64,000 nucleotides of DNA from Aurantimonas manganoxydans SI85-9A1. GTDB lineage: Bacteria; Pseudomonadota; Alphaproteobacteria; Rhizobiales; Rhizobiaceae. Under the pieces are notes generated by a model that was not told where the DNA came from, searched no databases, and saw only the letters and a program-made list of their open reading frames with translations. The translations under genes and the position numbers were made by a program. The stretch is taken from assembly GCF_000153465.1 (NCBI RefSeq), contig NZ_CH672387.1, positions 1,930,046 through 1,994,045 on the forward strand. The letters are read 5' to 3'. Below are positions 46,006 to 55,976 of this stretch, in pieces (positions within the stretch are counted from its first letter, which is position 1; each line of letters begins with the position of its first letter).

Positions 46006-48849
46006 TTGGCCGAAGACGACATCACGACGCCGCCGGAGCGACCCACCGGTATCGATTCCATCTCGATCATCGAGGAAATGCAGCGCAGCTATCTCGATTA
46101 CGCCATGAGCGTGATCGTCAGCCGTGCGCTTCCCGATGTGCGCGACGGACTGAAGCCGGTGCATCGCCGCATTCTCTACGCGATGCACGGCATGGGCCTG
46201 ACCTTCAACCGACCGTACCGCAAGTCTGCCGGTGTCGTCGGTGAGGTGATGGGTAAGTACCATCCGCACGGCGATTCCTCGATCTACGACGCCTTGGTCC
46301 GGATGGCGCAGGACTGGTCGCTGCGCGCGCCGCTCATCGAGGGGCAGGGCAATTTCGGTTCGATCGACGGCGATCCGCCGGCGGCGATGCGTTACACCGA
46401 GACGCGCCTCTACAAGGTGTCGGACGCACTGCTCGCCGACATCGACAAGGAAACCGTCAACTTCCAGGACAATTACGACGGACGCGAGCAGGAACCGGTC
46501 GTCCTGCCGGCGCGGTTCCCGAACCTCCTGGTGAACGGCTCCGGCGGCATCGCCGTCGGCATGGCGACGAACATCCCGCCGCACAATCTCGGCGAGATCG
46601 TCGATGGCTGCGTGGCGATGATCGACAATCCGGCGATCACGCTGGAAGAGCTGATGGGTTTCATTCCGGGGCCCGACTTCCCCACCGGCGCCATCGTCCT
46701 GGGCCGGGCGGGCATCCTGTCGGCCTATTCGACCGGTCGCGGCTCGATCCTGATGCGCGGCAAGGCGCATGTCGAGCCGATGCGCAACGATCGCGAGGCG
46801 ATCGTGATCACCGAGGTGCCGTTCCAGGTCAACAAGTCGACGATGATCGAGAAGATGGCCGATCTGGTTCGCGACAAGCGGATCGAGGGCATCTCCGACA
46901 TTCGCGACGAGAGTGATCGCGACGGCTACCGGGTTGTCGTCGAGCTGAAGCGCGATGCGTCCTCCGACGTCATCCTGAACCAGCTCTACCGCTTCACGCC
47001 GTTGCAGACGACCTTCGGCGCCAACATGGTGGCGCTGAATGGCGGCCGGCCCGAGCAGATGACGCTGCCCGACATGCTGTCGGCCTTCATCTCGTTCCGC
47101 GAGGAAGTGGTCAACCGGCGCACCAAGTATCTGCTGCGCAAGGCGCGCGAGCGCGCTCATGTCCTTGTCGGCCTGGCCATCGCCGTCGCCAATATCGACG
47201 AGGTGATCAAGCTGATCCGGGCTGCGCCCGATCCGGCGACCGCCCGCGAGCAGTTGATGACCCGCGCCTGGGAAGCCAAGGACGTGGCGCCGCTGATCCG
47301 GCTGATCGACGATCCGCGCCACCGCATTACCGAAGAGGGCACCTATCGTCTGTCCGAGGCGCAGGCCCGCGCCATTCTCGACCTGCGCCTGCAACGGCTG
47401 ACCGCGCTCGGCCGCGACGAGATCGGCGACGAGCTCAACAAGATCGGCGAGGAGATCCGGGAATATCTGGAGATCCTGTCGTCGCGCGTCCGCGTTCGCG
47501 AGATCATCAAGGAAGAGCTGATCGCGGTTCGCGACGAGTTCGCGACGCCGCGCCGTACCGAGCTCTCCGAGGGCGCGGCGGACATGGACGACGAGGACCT
47601 GATCCCGCGCGAGGACATGGTCGTCACCGTCAGCCATGGCGGCTACATCAAGCGCGTGCCGCTGGCCACCTACCGCTCGCAGCGTCGCGGCGGCAAGGGC
47701 CGCGCCGGCATGTCGCTGAAGAACGACGAGGATTCGGTCACCCGGCTGTTCGTCGCCAACACCCATACGCCGGTGCTGTTCTTCTCGTCGCGCGGCATCG
47801 TCTACAAGGAGAAGGTCTGGCGCTTGCCGCTGGCCTCGCCGCAGTCGCGCGGCAAGGCGCTGATCAACATGCTGCCGCTGGAGAAGGGCGAGCGGATCAC
47901 CTCGATCCTGCCGCTGCCGAGCGATCCGGATGCGGCCGCCGAGCTGAACGTCATGTTCGCCACCACCCGCGGCACGGTGCGGCGGAACAAGCTGTCCGAC
48001 TTCACGCAGGTCAACCGCAACGGCAAGATCGCCATGAAGCTCGACGAGGACGGCGACGAGATTCTCGCCGTCGCGACGTGCTCGGAGGACGACGACGTCC
48101 TTCTGACGGCGGCGTCGGGCCAGTGCATCCGCTTCCAGGCGACAGACGTGCGCGTCTTTGCCGGCCGCAACTCGGTCGGCGTGCGCGGCATCTCGCTGGG
48201 TGAGGGCGACCGGGTCATCTCCATGGCGATCCTGCGCCATGTCGATGCCACCCCGGCCGAACGCTCGTCCTATCTGAAGATGCGCCGTGCCGTCGAAGGC
48301 GCGTCTGACGGCGATCTCACCGCCGAGCCGACCGTCGAGGAAGAGGGCGCCGGCGACGTCGCTATCGATCAGGAGCGCTACGCCTATCTGAGCGCCGCCG
48401 AGGAGATGATCCTCACGGTCAGCGAGTTCGGCTACGGCAAGCGGTCGTCGTCCTACGAGTTCCGGGTGATCGGACGTGGCGGCAAGGGCATCCGTGCCAC
48501 CGACACCAGCCGGGCCTCCGAGATCGGCCAGCTGATGGCCGGCTTCCCGGTGGAGAGCGGCGACCAGATCCTGCTGGTCACCGATCGCGGCCAGCTCATC
48601 CGGGTGCCGGTCGAAGGCATCCGCACCGCCGGCCGCGCCACCCGCGGCGTCACCATCTTCAAGACGGCCGACGGCGAGCGCGTCGTCTCGGTCGAGCGCA
48701 TTCCCGACCAGGGTGCCGACGAGGCGGGCGAAGCCGAGGCGGACACGATCGACGGGGACCTCGAAGACGGTGGCGTCGACGGTTCGACGCCGGACGAAAC
48801 GGGGCCGGACGCGGCCGCTCCCGACGGTGATGTCCCGCCGCAGGAATAG
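46006..48849 (+). CDS. gyrA: DNA gyrase subunit A
   Basis: GyrA cuts and rejoins DNA in the supercoiling enzyme. The start is TTG 46006; 947 residues. The catalytic Tyr is in AAMRYTE (Tyr130). The quinolone region reads [13 protein letters not shown], with Ser and Asp at the two usual resistance positions, so it looks wild type. The C-terminal beta-pinwheel begins near residue 535, with the GyrA-box variant [11 protein letters not shown]. An insertion of about 40 residues ([20 protein letters not shown] onward) and an acidic Asp/Glu/Gly tail are seen in the pinwheel region, as I recall from other Rhizobiales. A perfect terminator follows. Confidence 0.97.
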   Translation: MAEDDITTPPERPTGIDSISIIEEMQRSYLDYAMSVIVSRALPDVRDGLKPVHRRILYAMHGMGLTFNRPYRKSAGVVGEVMGKYHPHGDSSIYDALVRMAQDWSLRAPLIEGQGNFGSIDGDPPAAMRYTETRLYKVSDALLADIDKETVNFQDNYDGREQEPVVLPARFPNLLVNGSGGIAVGMATNIPPHNLGEIVDGCVAMIDNPAITLEELMGFIPGPDFPTGAIVLGRAGILSAYSTGRGSILMRGKAHVEPMRNDREAIVITEVPFQVNKSTMIEKMADLVRDKRIEGISDIRDESDRDGYRVVVELKRDASSDVILNQLYRFTPLQTTFGANMVALNGGRPEQMTLPDMLSAFISFREEVVNRRTKYLLRKARERAHVLVGLAIAVANIDEVIKLIRAAPDPATAREQLMTRAWEAKDVAPLIRLIDDPRHRITEEGTYRLSEAQARAILDLRLQRLTALGRDEIGDELNKIGEEIREYLEILSSRVRVREIIKEELIAVRDEFATPRRTELSEGAADMDDEDLIPREDMVVTVSHGGYIKRVPLATYRSQRRGGKGRAGMSLKNDEDSVTRLFVANTHTPVLFFSSRGIVYKEKVWRLPLASPQSRGKALINMLPLEKGERITSILPLPSDPDAAAELNVMFATTRGTVRRNKLSDFTQVNRNGKIAMKLDEDGDEILAVATCSEDDDVLLTAASGQCIRFQATDVRVFAGRNSVGVRGISLGEGDRVISMAILRHVDATPAERSSYLKMRRAVEGASDGDLTAEPTVEEEGAGDVAIDQERYAYLSAAEEMILTVSEFGYGKRSSSYEFRVIGRGGKGIRATDTSRASEIGQLMAGFPVESGDQILLVTDRGQLIRVPVEGIRTAGRATRGVTIFKTADGERVVSVERIPDQGADEAGEAEADTIDGDLEDGGVDGSTPDETGPDAAAPDGDVPPQE

Positions 48850-48870
48850 AGCTGCCTTCTGGCCAACGAA

Positions 48871-48907
48871 AAAAGGACTGCCGCGATCTTGTCGCGGCAG
48901 TCCTTTT
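48871..48907 (+). terminator. Intrinsic terminator after gyrA
   Basis: Sixteen perfect pairs join 48871-48886 and 48892-48907 over a five-base loop; the outer A-T pairs supply the T-run. The A-run before the stem means it can also act on reverse-strand transcripts, such as that of the small gene next to it. Confidence 0.88.
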
Positions 48908-48997
48908 CGCATCGGGGGCTCGATACAGGCCGGCCCGTCCGCCGCCTATCTCGGAACCAGCGTTTCGACAGCCGGCTCCGTCGGCGACCGAACCGGC

Positions 48998-49126
48998 TCA
49001 GCGCATGGTGCGGGTGCGATTGGCGGTCACGCGGATGCGCTGTGCCTGGGATTCATTGTGCAGGGTGATCGCGGTCGCCGTTGCGAGGGTGACGACCATG
49101 GCGATGGACAGGGCGAAGACCAGCAT
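48998..49126 (-). CDS. Small single-span membrane protein, 42 residues, unknown function
   Basis: The frame runs from ATG 49126 to TGA 48998-49000. AATGGAGAAACACG precedes the ATG, a good ribosome site. The protein has a hydrophobic first half (MLVFALSIAMVVTLATATAI), then a short positively charged tail rich in Arg, Gln and Thr (SQAQRIRVTANRTRTMR). Third codon positions are almost all G or C, matching the genome's coding bias. The shape fits a small inner-membrane protein or, less likely, a short secreted peptide. It is flanked by gyrA and coaD and could use the gyrA terminator. No family is recognised. Confidence 0.6.
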   Translation of the reverse strand: MLVFALSIAMVVTLATATAITLHNESQAQRIRVTANRTRTMR

Positions 49127-49286
49127 CGTGTTTCTCCATTATTCGACTTGACAACGGACCGCGTTGCAATTCGTTCCAGATAACAGCGTTTCACTGAACG
49201 AGGCCGGAAGCGGTGGTTCATCATCCGTTCATCGGCGGGCGGTCCGCGGCGTCTCACGGATGCCGCATGCGAGGGGACAGGACGAC

Positions 49287-49769
49287 ATGACACGCGCCTT
49301 TTATCCCGGGTCGTTCGACCCGATGACCAACGGCCATCTCGACATTCTCCGCCAGGCGCTGGCGGTCTTCGACACGGTGGTCGTCGGCATCGGCGTGCAT
49401 CCGGGCAAGACGCCGATGTTCAGTTTCGACGAGCGGGCCCGGCTGATCGCCGATTGCGTTGGCGGCACGTCGGATGCCGAGCTGCGCGTCGTGGCCTTCG
49501 ACAATTTGGCCGTGGATGCGGCGGTTGAGGCCGGCGCATCGGCGATCGTGCGCGGCCTGCGCGACGGCACCGACCTGAATTACGAGATGCAGATGTCGGG
49601 CATGAACGGTGTCATGCGGCCCGAGGTGACGACGGTGTTCTTTCCCGCTTCGCCGGCGACGAGGCCCATAACCGCCACATTGGTTCGGCAGATCGCCCGC
49701 ATGGGAGGGGACGTGAGTGCGTTCGTTCCTGCCAATGTCGCCGAGGCGATACGAGGAAAGACCGCCTGA
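49287..49769 (+). CDS. coaD: Phosphopantetheine adenylyltransferase
   Basis: CoaD makes dephospho-CoA from 4'-phosphopantetheine and ATP. The start is ATG 49287, with GGACAGGA upstream; 160 residues is the family norm. It shows [16 protein letters not shown] (the nucleotide-binding T-x-G-H motif), [21 protein letters not shown] and FFPASP. The 160 bases upstream are shared with the small reverse-strand gene; no clear promoter is seen. Confidence 0.97.
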   Translation: MTRAFYPGSFDPMTNGHLDILRQALAVFDTVVVGIGVHPGKTPMFSFDERARLIADCVGGTSDAELRVVAFDNLAVDAAVEAGASAIVRGLRDGTDLNYEMQMSGMNGVMRPEVTTVFFPASPATRPITATLVRQIARMGGDVSAFVPANVAEAIRGKTA

Positions 49770-49806
49770 CGCCAAGCGCGGGCGCGAGAGCTGGAGTAAG
49801 TCCGAC

Positions 49807-50364
49807 ATGAAGATTTTCGCATCGCTGGGACTGGCCGTTTCCCTGGCCGCCACCGCCTTTGCCATGCCTGCCAGCGCCCAGTCGTCCGATCCGGACAACA
49901 TGCTGGTGATCACGACCAAGAATGGCGACATCGACATCCAGCTGCGGCCCGACCTCGCCCCCAGCCATGTCGAGCGGATCAAGGAACTCGCCAAGGAAGG
50001 CTTCTATGACGGCGTCGTCTTCCACCGCGTCATCGAGGGCTTCATGGCCCAGACCGGCGATCCCACGGGCACCGGCATGGGTGGTTCCGACAAGCCGGAC
50101 CTGAAGGCGGAGTTCTCGGACGAGACCTTCGACCGTGGCACCGTCGGAATGGCGCGCTCGCAGGACCCGAACTCGGCCAATTCGCAGTTCTTCATCATGC
50201 TCGCCGACGGCGACTTCCTCGACGGCCAGTACACGGTGGTCGGCGACGTCGTCTCGGGCATGGAGACTGTCGACGCCATCAAGAAGGGCGATCCGGCCCA
50301 GAACGGCTCGGTCGACGAGCCCGACGCGATGGTCAAGGTCACCGTCGGCGGCGACGCCGGCTGA
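49807..50364 (+). CDS. ppiA: Periplasmic cyclophilin-type peptidyl-prolyl isomerase
   Basis: ATG 49807 (MKIFASLGLAVSLAATAFAM) follows GGAG and begins a clear signal peptide cut after ASA-Q, so this copy acts in the periplasm. The cyclophilin core shows [24 protein letters not shown] (seen in part as [14 protein letters not shown]), SANSQFFIM and DGQYTVVGDVVSGM. It has 185 residues. The next gene is a close paralog without a signal peptide, indicating duplication with split location. Confidence 0.95.
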   Translation: MKIFASLGLAVSLAATAFAMPASAQSSDPDNMLVITTKNGDIDIQLRPDLAPSHVERIKELAKEGFYDGVVFHRVIEGFMAQTGDPTGTGMGGSDKPDLKAEFSDETFDRGTVGMARSQDPNSANSQFFIMLADGDFLDGQYTVVGDVVSGMETVDAIKKGDPAQNGSVDEPDAMVKVTVGGDAG

Positions 50365-50490
50365 GGCCGACGCTCCCGCGGTTCGCCCGAGGCTTGTGCC
50401 AACAGGCGAATCCGCCCAAGTAAGGGCATGAATGGCGGTTCCGGTGATCGGAGCCGCCTGTTTTGCATGTTTGAATCGAAGGAGAACGAG

Positions 50491-50961
50491 ATGGCCTACG
50501 ACAATCCGGACGATACGCTGGTCCTCGAGACGACCAAGGGCCAGGTGGTCATCAAGCTGCGGCCCGATCTGGCTCCGAACCATGTCGCCCGCGTCAAGGA
50601 ACTGGCCCGCGAGGGCTTCTACGACGGCGTCGTCTTCCACCGCGTCATCGACGGCTTCATGGCCCAGACCGGCGATCCCACGGGCACCGGCGCCGGCGGC
50701 TCTGACAAGCCGGACCTGCGCGCCGAGTTCTCCGCCGAGCCGCACAAGCGTGGCACCGTCTCGGCCGCCCGCACCGCGAACCCGAACTCGGCCAACTCGC
50801 AGTTCTACATCTGCTTCGACCGTGCGCCGTGGCTCGACCGCCAGTACAGTGTCTGGGGCGAGGTCATCGAGGGCATGGACAACGTCGACAAGATCAAGAA
50901 GGGCGAGCCGGTCCAGGATCCCGACTCCATCACCACCATGCGCGTCGCGGCCGACCTTTAG
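50491..50961 (+). CDS. ppiB: Cytoplasmic cyclophilin-type peptidyl-prolyl isomerase
   Basis: ATG 50491 ([14 protein letters not shown]) has AAGGAG upstream. The 156-residue protein is a single cyclophilin domain with [27 protein letters not shown], and the active-site Trp region [15 protein letters not shown]. No export signal. It is highly similar to the preceding gene across the core. queA starts 21 bases downstream, so the cyclophilins and the queuosine genes probably share a transcript. Confidence 0.95.
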   Translation: MAYDNPDDTLVLETTKGQVVIKLRPDLAPNHVARVKELAREGFYDGVVFHRVIDGFMAQTGDPTGTGAGGSDKPDLRAEFSAEPHKRGTVSAARTANPNSANSQFYICFDRAPWLDRQYSVWGEVIEGMDNVDKIKKGEPVQDPDSITTMRVAADL

Positions 50962-50981
50962 GCCCGGCGACACGATCCGGC

Positions 50982-52073
50982 ATGCGCGTCGACCTGTTCG
51001 ATTTCGAGCTGCCGCCGGAGCGGATCGCGCTCCGGCCGGTCTCTCCGCGTGAGAGCGCGCGCCTGCTCTGCGTCGATCCGGCTCGTGGGCTGGCCGATCA
51101 GACGGTCGGCGACTTGCCGTCGCTGCTGACACCGGGCGACGTCCTGGTCTTCAACGATACGAAGGTGATCCCGGCGCAGCTCGAAGGGCTGCGCCGGCGC
51201 CCGGGCTCGGTGGACGGCGAGGGCGTCGCCCAGATCTCCGCCACCCTGCATATGCGCGAGGCGCCGGATCGTTGGCTGGCCTTCGTGCGGCCCGGCAAGC
51301 GGGTCAAGGTCGGCGACCGCATCGCCTTCGGCCATGGCGGCAATGCCTGCCTCGCCGGCACGCTGGAAGCTACGGTGGAAACCCGCGGCGAGGGCGGCGA
51401 AGCCTCGCTGCGTTTCGACCTGTCCGGCCCGGCGCTGGACGAGGCGATCGCCGCCGTGGGGCATATTCCGCTGCCGCCCTATATCGCCTCGAAGCGTCCC
51501 GACGATTCCCAGGACCGCTCCGACTACCAGACCGTCTATGCCCGCGAGGACGGCGCCGTCGCGGCGCCCACGGCGGGACTGCATTTCACCCCCGATCTGT
51601 TCGCGCGCCTAGCCGCCCGCGATATCGCCGCCGAATATCTGACGCTGCATGTGGGCGCGGGGACGTTCCTGCCGGTCAAGGCCGAGGACACCGCCGACCA
51701 CCGCATGCACAGCGAGATCGGCCGCGTCACCGAAGAAAGCGCCGAGCGCCTGAACGCGGCGCGCCGCGAGGGCCGGCGCATCGTGTCCGTCGGCACGACG
51801 TCGCTGCGGCTCCTGGAGAGCGCGGCCGATGCCGATGGAACGATCCGGCCCTTTTCCGGCCCCACCGACATCTTCATCACACCGGGCTACCGCTTCCGGG
51901 CGGTCGACCGGCTGATGACCAATTTCCACCTGCCGCGCTCGACCCTGTTCATGCTGGTCAGCGCATTCAGCGGGATCGACACGATGAAATCCGCCTACGC
52001 CCATGCCATCGGGAACGAGTATCGCTTCTATTCGTATGGCGACGCTTGCCTGCTCGACCGGGCAGCGGCATGA
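50982..52073 (+). CDS. queA: S-adenosylmethionine:tRNA ribosyltransferase-isomerase
   Basis: QueA builds epoxyqueuosine on tRNA from preQ1 using the ribosyl part of SAM. The 363-residue protein shows the typical start [52 protein letters not shown] (seen in part as [13 protein letters not shown]), [11 protein letters not shown] and [10 protein letters not shown]. Its stop overlaps the tgt start (ATGA, 52070-52073), so the two consecutive queuosine genes are coupled. Confidence 0.97.
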   Translation: MRVDLFDFELPPERIALRPVSPRESARLLCVDPARGLADQTVGDLPSLLTPGDVLVFNDTKVIPAQLEGLRRRPGSVDGEGVAQISATLHMREAPDRWLAFVRPGKRVKVGDRIAFGHGGNACLAGTLEATVETRGEGGEASLRFDLSGPALDEAIAAVGHIPLPPYIASKRPDDSQDRSDYQTVYAREDGAVAAPTAGLHFTPDLFARLAARDIAAEYLTLHVGAGTFLPVKAEDTADHRMHSEIGRVTEESAERLNAARREGRRIVSVGTTSLRLLESAADADGTIRPFSGPTDIFITPGYRFRAVDRLMTNFHLPRSTLFMLVSAFSGIDTMKSAYAHAIGNEYRFYSYGDACLLDRAAA

Positions 52074-53203
52074 GCGAGACCTTCCAGTTCAAGCTCATCG
52101 CCACGGACGGCAAGGCCCGGCGCGGTGTCATCACCATGCCGCGCGGCGAGGTGCGCACGCCGGCCTTCATGCCGGTCGGCACCGCCGGCACCGTCAAGGC
52201 GATGTATCTCGACCAGGTGCGGGAGCTCGGCTCCGACATCATCCTCGGCAATGTCTACCATCTGATGCTGCGGCCCGGCGCCGAGCGCGTCGCCCGGCTG
52301 GGTGGCCTGCATGACTTCGCGCTCTGGCCGCATCCGATCCTGACCGATTCGGGCGGCTTCCAGGTGATGTCGCTCGCCAGCCTCCGTGAGCTCGACGAGA
52401 CGGGCGTCCGTTTCCGCTCGCATATCGACGGGTCGAAGCATGAGCTCACGCCCGAACGCTCGATCGAGATCCAGGGACTTCTGGATTCCGACATCCAGAT
52501 GCAGCTCGACGAATGCATCCGCCTGCCGGCGGAGCGCGCCGAGATCGAGCGCGCCATGGAAATGTCGCTGCGCTGGGCCGAACGCTCGGCAAAAGCCTTC
52601 GGCAACCAGCCGGGCAAGGCAATGTTCGGCATCGTGCAGGGCGGTGATCTGATCGACCTGCGGGTGCGTTCGGCCGAACGGCTGGCGGCGATGGACCTGA
52701 AGGGCTACGCGGTCGGCGGACTGGCGGTCGGCGAGCCACAGGACGTGATGTTGGCGACCCTCGACGAGACGCTGCCGGTCATGCCGGTGGACAAGCCGCG
52801 CTACCTGATGGGCGTCGGCACGCCGGACGACATCCTGCAGTCGGTGGCGAGGGGCATCGACATGTTCGACTGCGTCATGCCGACCCGTGCCGGTCGCCAC
52901 GGTCTCGCCTATACGCGCTTCGGCAAGGTCAATCTGAAGAACGCCCGCCATGCCGATGACCCGCGGCCGCTGGACGAAGCCTCCGGCTGCCCGGCGTCCC
53001 GCGATTATTCGCGCGCCTATCTGCACCATCTGGTGCGCTCCAACGAGGCGCTGGCCTCGATGCTGCTGACCTGGAACAACCTGGCCTACTACCAGTCGCT
53101 GATGTCCGGCATGCGCGCGGCGATCGAGGCTGGTGGCTTCGACGACTTCGCCGCCGCGACCAAGTCTGGCTGGGCGCGCGGCGACCTGCCGCCATACGGC
53201 TGA
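52070..53203 (+). CDS. tgt: tRNA-guanine transglycosylase, with altered zinc site
   Basis: Tgt swaps guanine-34 of certain tRNAs for preQ1, the step before QueA. The 377-residue TIM-barrel shows [26 protein letters not shown] with the catalytic Asp, SPERSIEIQ-like [16 protein letters not shown] and [10 protein letters not shown] with the second Asp. Where zinc-binding enzymes have C-x-C-x2-C, this one reads [16 protein letters not shown] near residues 305-320, leaving one of three Cys. I recall the same form in other Rhizobiales, so it is probably active without the usual zinc ligands. Confidence 0.96.
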   Translation: MSETFQFKLIATDGKARRGVITMPRGEVRTPAFMPVGTAGTVKAMYLDQVRELGSDIILGNVYHLMLRPGAERVARLGGLHDFALWPHPILTDSGGFQVMSLASLRELDETGVRFRSHIDGSKHELTPERSIEIQGLLDSDIQMQLDECIRLPAERAEIERAMEMSLRWAERSAKAFGNQPGKAMFGIVQGGDLIDLRVRSAERLAAMDLKGYAVGGLAVGEPQDVMLATLDETLPVMPVDKPRYLMGVGTPDDILQSVARGIDMFDCVMPTRAGRHGLAYTRFGKVNLKNARHADDPRPLDEASGCPASRDYSRAYLHHLVRSNEALASMLLTWNNLAYYQSLMSGMRAAIEAGGFDDFAAATKSGWARGDLPPYG

Positions 53204-53239
53204 GCCGGCGCAGGCGGACGGCGGCCTGACCGCCCGATG

Positions 53240-53662
53240 TCAGACGGCCAGATCGTCGCCCTTGCGGATCGTGCAGCCGGTGATCTTCATCGTGCCGTCC
53301 GCCTGGCGCTCCAGCGTATAGCTCGCCACCCAGCTTCGCCCGCGCGAATCGGTGAGGTTCACCTCCTGGCGGAAGCTGGCGCCCTCCGGCTTCAACGCGC
53401 CGAAGACGGCGCTTTGCGACCGATAGACCGGGTCGTAGCCCTGCTTCACCATCGCCATGAAGGATTGCGGCGAGGGGAAGAGCGCCCGGACGTTCGGGGC
53501 TGCGTGGGAATAGGCTTCGGCGCCATCGCCGGCGCGGAAGGCATCGAGCTGGGCGCCGATCGTCGCGCGGATGTCGTCGGCATCGCTGGCCACTGCCGGC
53601 GCGGCAAGTGCTGTGGTCCAGACCAATGCCGCCGCTGCGGCAGACATCATGCGTCGTCGCAT
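53240..53662 (-). CDS. Secreted DUF4864 domain protein
   Basis: ATG 53662 follows AAAGGAG. The 140-residue protein has a signal peptide (MRRRMMSAAAAALVWTTALA, cut after AVA-S) and then the compact DUF4864 fold: an opening helix (IRATIGAQLDAFRAGDGAEA), YSHAAPNVRALFPSPQSF, MVKQGYDPVYRSQSAVFG, and closing strands SWVASYTLERQADGTMKITGC. The fold is of the NTF2-like kind and its role is unknown; the product should be periplasmic. It is convergent with tgt. Confidence 0.88.
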   Translation of the reverse strand: MRRRMMSAAAAALVWTTALAAPAVASDADDIRATIGAQLDAFRAGDGAEAYSHAAPNVRALFPSPQSFMAMVKQGYDPVYRSQSAVFGALKPEGASFRQEVNLTDSRGRSWVASYTLERQADGTMKITGCTIRKGDDLAV

Positions 53663-53773
53663 CCTGCACTCCTTTCGTTTGACCGAAAGGATCGGCGCGA
53701 ACGCCGCAAGGGGGAAACGGCCGCCACGCAACTTACCGTGAGGCCGGTCGACTGCGTGGCGTCGGACGACCTC

Positions 53774-53989
53774 TCAGCCGTCATTGGCCGAGTTGAGGTC
53801 GCAGGGGCGGCGGCCTTCCTCATGGGTGGCCAGCGCCGCCACGACCCGGGTCGGCGCATCGATGAGGCGCAGGTCTATCCGCAATCCTGCGGCTGCGGCG
53901 TCTTCGAGGGCACGGTTCAGCGCATCCGCGCCGGTCTGGATCCGGTCGAGAATGTGCAGATGCTCTGGGCTTTGGGGTGCGAGGGTCAT
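53774..53989 (-). CDS. Small helical hypothetical protein
   Basis: The 71-residue frame from ATG 53989 is mostly helical, with two amphipathic stretches (LHILDRIQTGADALNRALED and IDLRLIDAPTRVVAALATHEE). Codon use matches coding genes. The ribosome site is unclear: GAGAG directly touches the ATG, and a TTG at 54040 is an alternative. No family recognised and no export signal. It lies in a run of small reverse-strand genes between tgt and trkH. Confidence 0.5.
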   Translation of the reverse strand: MTLAPQSPEHLHILDRIQTGADALNRALEDAAAAGLRIDLRLIDAPTRVVAALATHEEGRRPCDLNSANDG

Positions 53990-54110
53990 CTCTCGTAATT
54001 GAGCGCAGACGCGCATCAAGACAAGGAGCGCGCCCTGCAACGCAGATCCCGGAGGTCCCGCAGCGCGGCGTGGACCCGGGCCGGCGGGCGTCGGCGCCCG
54101 CCGGAAGACC

Positions 54111-54293
54111 TCAGCGCTGGGTCTTCAGATAATCCTTGCCCGTGCGGGTCGGGCGCCATTTGGAATCGCGGTGCTCGATGAAGCCGAGCTGCTTGAGGTC
54201 GGGAATGAGGCCCGTCGCGGGGAGATCGACCGGCTCGCGCTTGAGCTGAACGAGCAGCGCGCGGCTCTCGGGGGTCATGCGTGGCAACGCCAT
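54111..54293 (-). CDS. Small basic hypothetical protein, possible winged-helix fragment
   Basis: ATG 54293 follows AAGAAGGACG. The 60-residue protein (MALPRMTPESRALLVQLKRE..., ending TGKDYLKTQR) has two helices and a strand pair (LGFIEHRDSKWRPTRTGKDY) in the order seen at the wing of MarR-type regulators, but is too short for a full domain. Function unknown. I recall similar small open frames in Rhizobiales, not verified. Confidence 0.6.
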   Translation of the reverse strand: MALPRMTPESRALLVQLKREPVDLPATGLIPDLKQLGFIEHRDSKWRPTRTGKDYLKTQR

Positions 54294-54411
54294 GGAATTC
54301 GTCCTTCTTGGGAATATGCCCGGTGTCGGCCTTTGCAGCCGCCAAAGCAAGGGGGCGCCGCCGTGAACGGGCCCAGGCCGGTGGGGGGCGGGCTAGCGGG
54401 CACAGGGCAGA

Positions 54412-54440
54412 TTGCTCATCCACGCAGGCTTGGCTAGACA
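54412..54440 (+). promoter_or_regulatory. Candidate promoter for trkH
   Basis: TTGCTC at 54412-54417, the same -35 word as at gyrA, and TAGACA at 54435-54440 are 17 bases apart. Transcription would start near 54447. The -10 word is poor. Confidence 0.3.
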
Positions 54441-54539
54441 ATCCTATCGCTCGGCAGCCGGATCGGATGCCACACGCTGCTTGGGGGAGCCGGCATTCTT
54501 CAGTCCATTTTCCATGTCGCGGCGATCTTCGGGCTGGCT

Positions 54540-55940
54540 GTGGCGGCCGCCATGCTGGTGCCGGCTCTCGTTGATCTCGGCGACGAAAACGACGACTGGC
54601 AGGTGTTCATCGGCTCGGCCTTCCTGATCGGGGCGTTCTGCACCCTCGTGGCGACGGCGACGCGGAGGAAAAGTCAGGCCCGGCTGAGCCAGCGATACGG
54701 CTTCCTGCTGGTCACGACGATTTGGGTCTTCGCGCCGACGGTCGCGTCGCTGCCGCTGTATTTCTCGTCGCTGGAGCTGTCCTATGCCGGCGCCTTCTTC
54801 GAGGCGATGTCGGGCCTCACCACCACAGGCGGCACGGCGATTTCCGGTCTCGACGTCCTGCCGCGCGGGCTGTTGATGTGGCGCTCGCTGATGCAGTGGA
54901 TGGGCGGCATCGGCATCATCGGCATGGCGATCCTGATCCTGCCGTCGCTGGGCGCCGGCGGCCTGTCGCTGTTCCAGATGGAAAACTCCGACCGTTCGGA
55001 CAAGGTCCTGCCGCGGGTGAACCAGCTCGCCGCCGGACTGCTCGGCGCCTATGTGGCGCTGACCATCGCCTGCATGGCGACCTATGTGATGCTCGGCATG
55101 GGCGCCTTCGACGCCATCAACCATGCCATGACGACCGTGGCGACCGGTGGCTTCTCCACCCACGACGCCTCGATGGGCTATTTCGAGAGCGACGCCATCC
55201 TGATCGCCGCGACGATCTTCATGATTCTCGGCGCGCTGCCCTTCGTCATCTATATCCGCGCCTTCCTGCCGCGCCGGTTCCAACGCTGGCGCGATCCGCA
55301 GATCCCGGTGTTCCTGGTCATCTGCGCGGTGCTCAGCCTGACGTTGGCGGCGAGCCGGCGGACGATCAACGACACGCCGTTCGGCGAGGCGCTGATCTCG
55401 TCCACCTTCAACCTGGTCTCGGTGATCACAACCACCGGCTATGCGTCGGAGGATTATACGCTCTGGTCGAACGCGGCGATCGGCATCTTCTTCACGGCGA
55501 TGTTCATCGGCGGCTGCGCCGGGTCGACCTCGGGCGGCGTGAAGGCCAATCGGCTGGTGATCCTCTATCTCCTGGTGCGAGCCAGCCTGCACCGGCTGGT
55601 GCGCCCGCATGCGGTGCAGCGGCTGCGCTACGGCAATCAGGTGATCTCGACCGACGTCCTGCAGACGGTGACGATCTTCTTCTTCCTGTTTTTCGGCACG
55701 CTGCTCACCGGCACGGTGGCCCTGTCGATGTGCGGGCTGGACCTGACCACCGCCTTCACCGGGTCGCTGGCCACCGTCGCCAATGTCGGCCCGGCCTTCG
55801 GCCAGATCATCGGGCCGGCCGGCAATTTCGGCAGTCTGCCCGATCCGGCAATGTGGATTCTCTCCATCAACATGCTGCTGGGCCGGCTGGAACTGGTGAC
55901 GGTGCTGATCCTGTTGTTCCCATCCGTCTGGGTGGATTGA
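54540..55940 (+). CDS. trkH: Trk potassium uptake channel subunit TrkH
   Basis: TrkH is the K+ channel of the Trk system gated by TrkA (27.9 kb). Four pore-loop filters are visible: SGLTTTGGTAISG, TTVATGGFSTHD, VITTTGYASED and TVANVGPAFGQI, and the GGCAGSTSGGVKANR segment. GTG 54540 is the first standard start and gives 466 residues, but this cuts the first span short (AAAMLVPALVDL). In-frame codons upstream encode ILQSIFHVAAIFGLA, which completes the span; an ATT at 54495, behind GGGGGAG, would give 481 residues, the family norm. The true start is likely upstream. Confidence 0.93.
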   Translation: MAAAMLVPALVDLGDENDDWQVFIGSAFLIGAFCTLVATATRRKSQARLSQRYGFLLVTTIWVFAPTVASLPLYFSSLELSYAGAFFEAMSGLTTTGGTAISGLDVLPRGLLMWRSLMQWMGGIGIIGMAILILPSLGAGGLSLFQMENSDRSDKVLPRVNQLAAGLLGAYVALTIACMATYVMLGMGAFDAINHAMTTVATGGFSTHDASMGYFESDAILIAATIFMILGALPFVIYIRAFLPRRFQRWRDPQIPVFLVICAVLSLTLAASRRTINDTPFGEALISSTFNLVSVITTTGYASEDYTLWSNAAIGIFFTAMFIGGCAGSTSGGVKANRLVILYLLVRASLHRLVRPHAVQRLRYGNQVISTDVLQTVTIFFFLFFGTLLTGTVALSMCGLDLTTAFTGSLATVANVGPAFGQIIGPAGNFGSLPDPAMWILSINMLLGRLELVTVLILLFPSVWVD

Positions 55941-55976
55941 GACGGGACGAACGTTTCGCGCGCCCGGCGGCTCTGG

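Noticed and set aside
45964-48912. 982-codon open frame antisense to gyrA
   Set aside because: It mirrors gyrA codons, shows only low-complexity His/Asp/Arg/Leu sequence and lacks a start signal. The same applies to the antisense frames over pdhB, pdhC, lpdA, glnA and uvrA.
49148-49153. TTGACA as the -35 box of coaD
   Set aside because: No acceptable -10 word occurs at 16-18 bases; the nearest TAACAG-like word is too far away.
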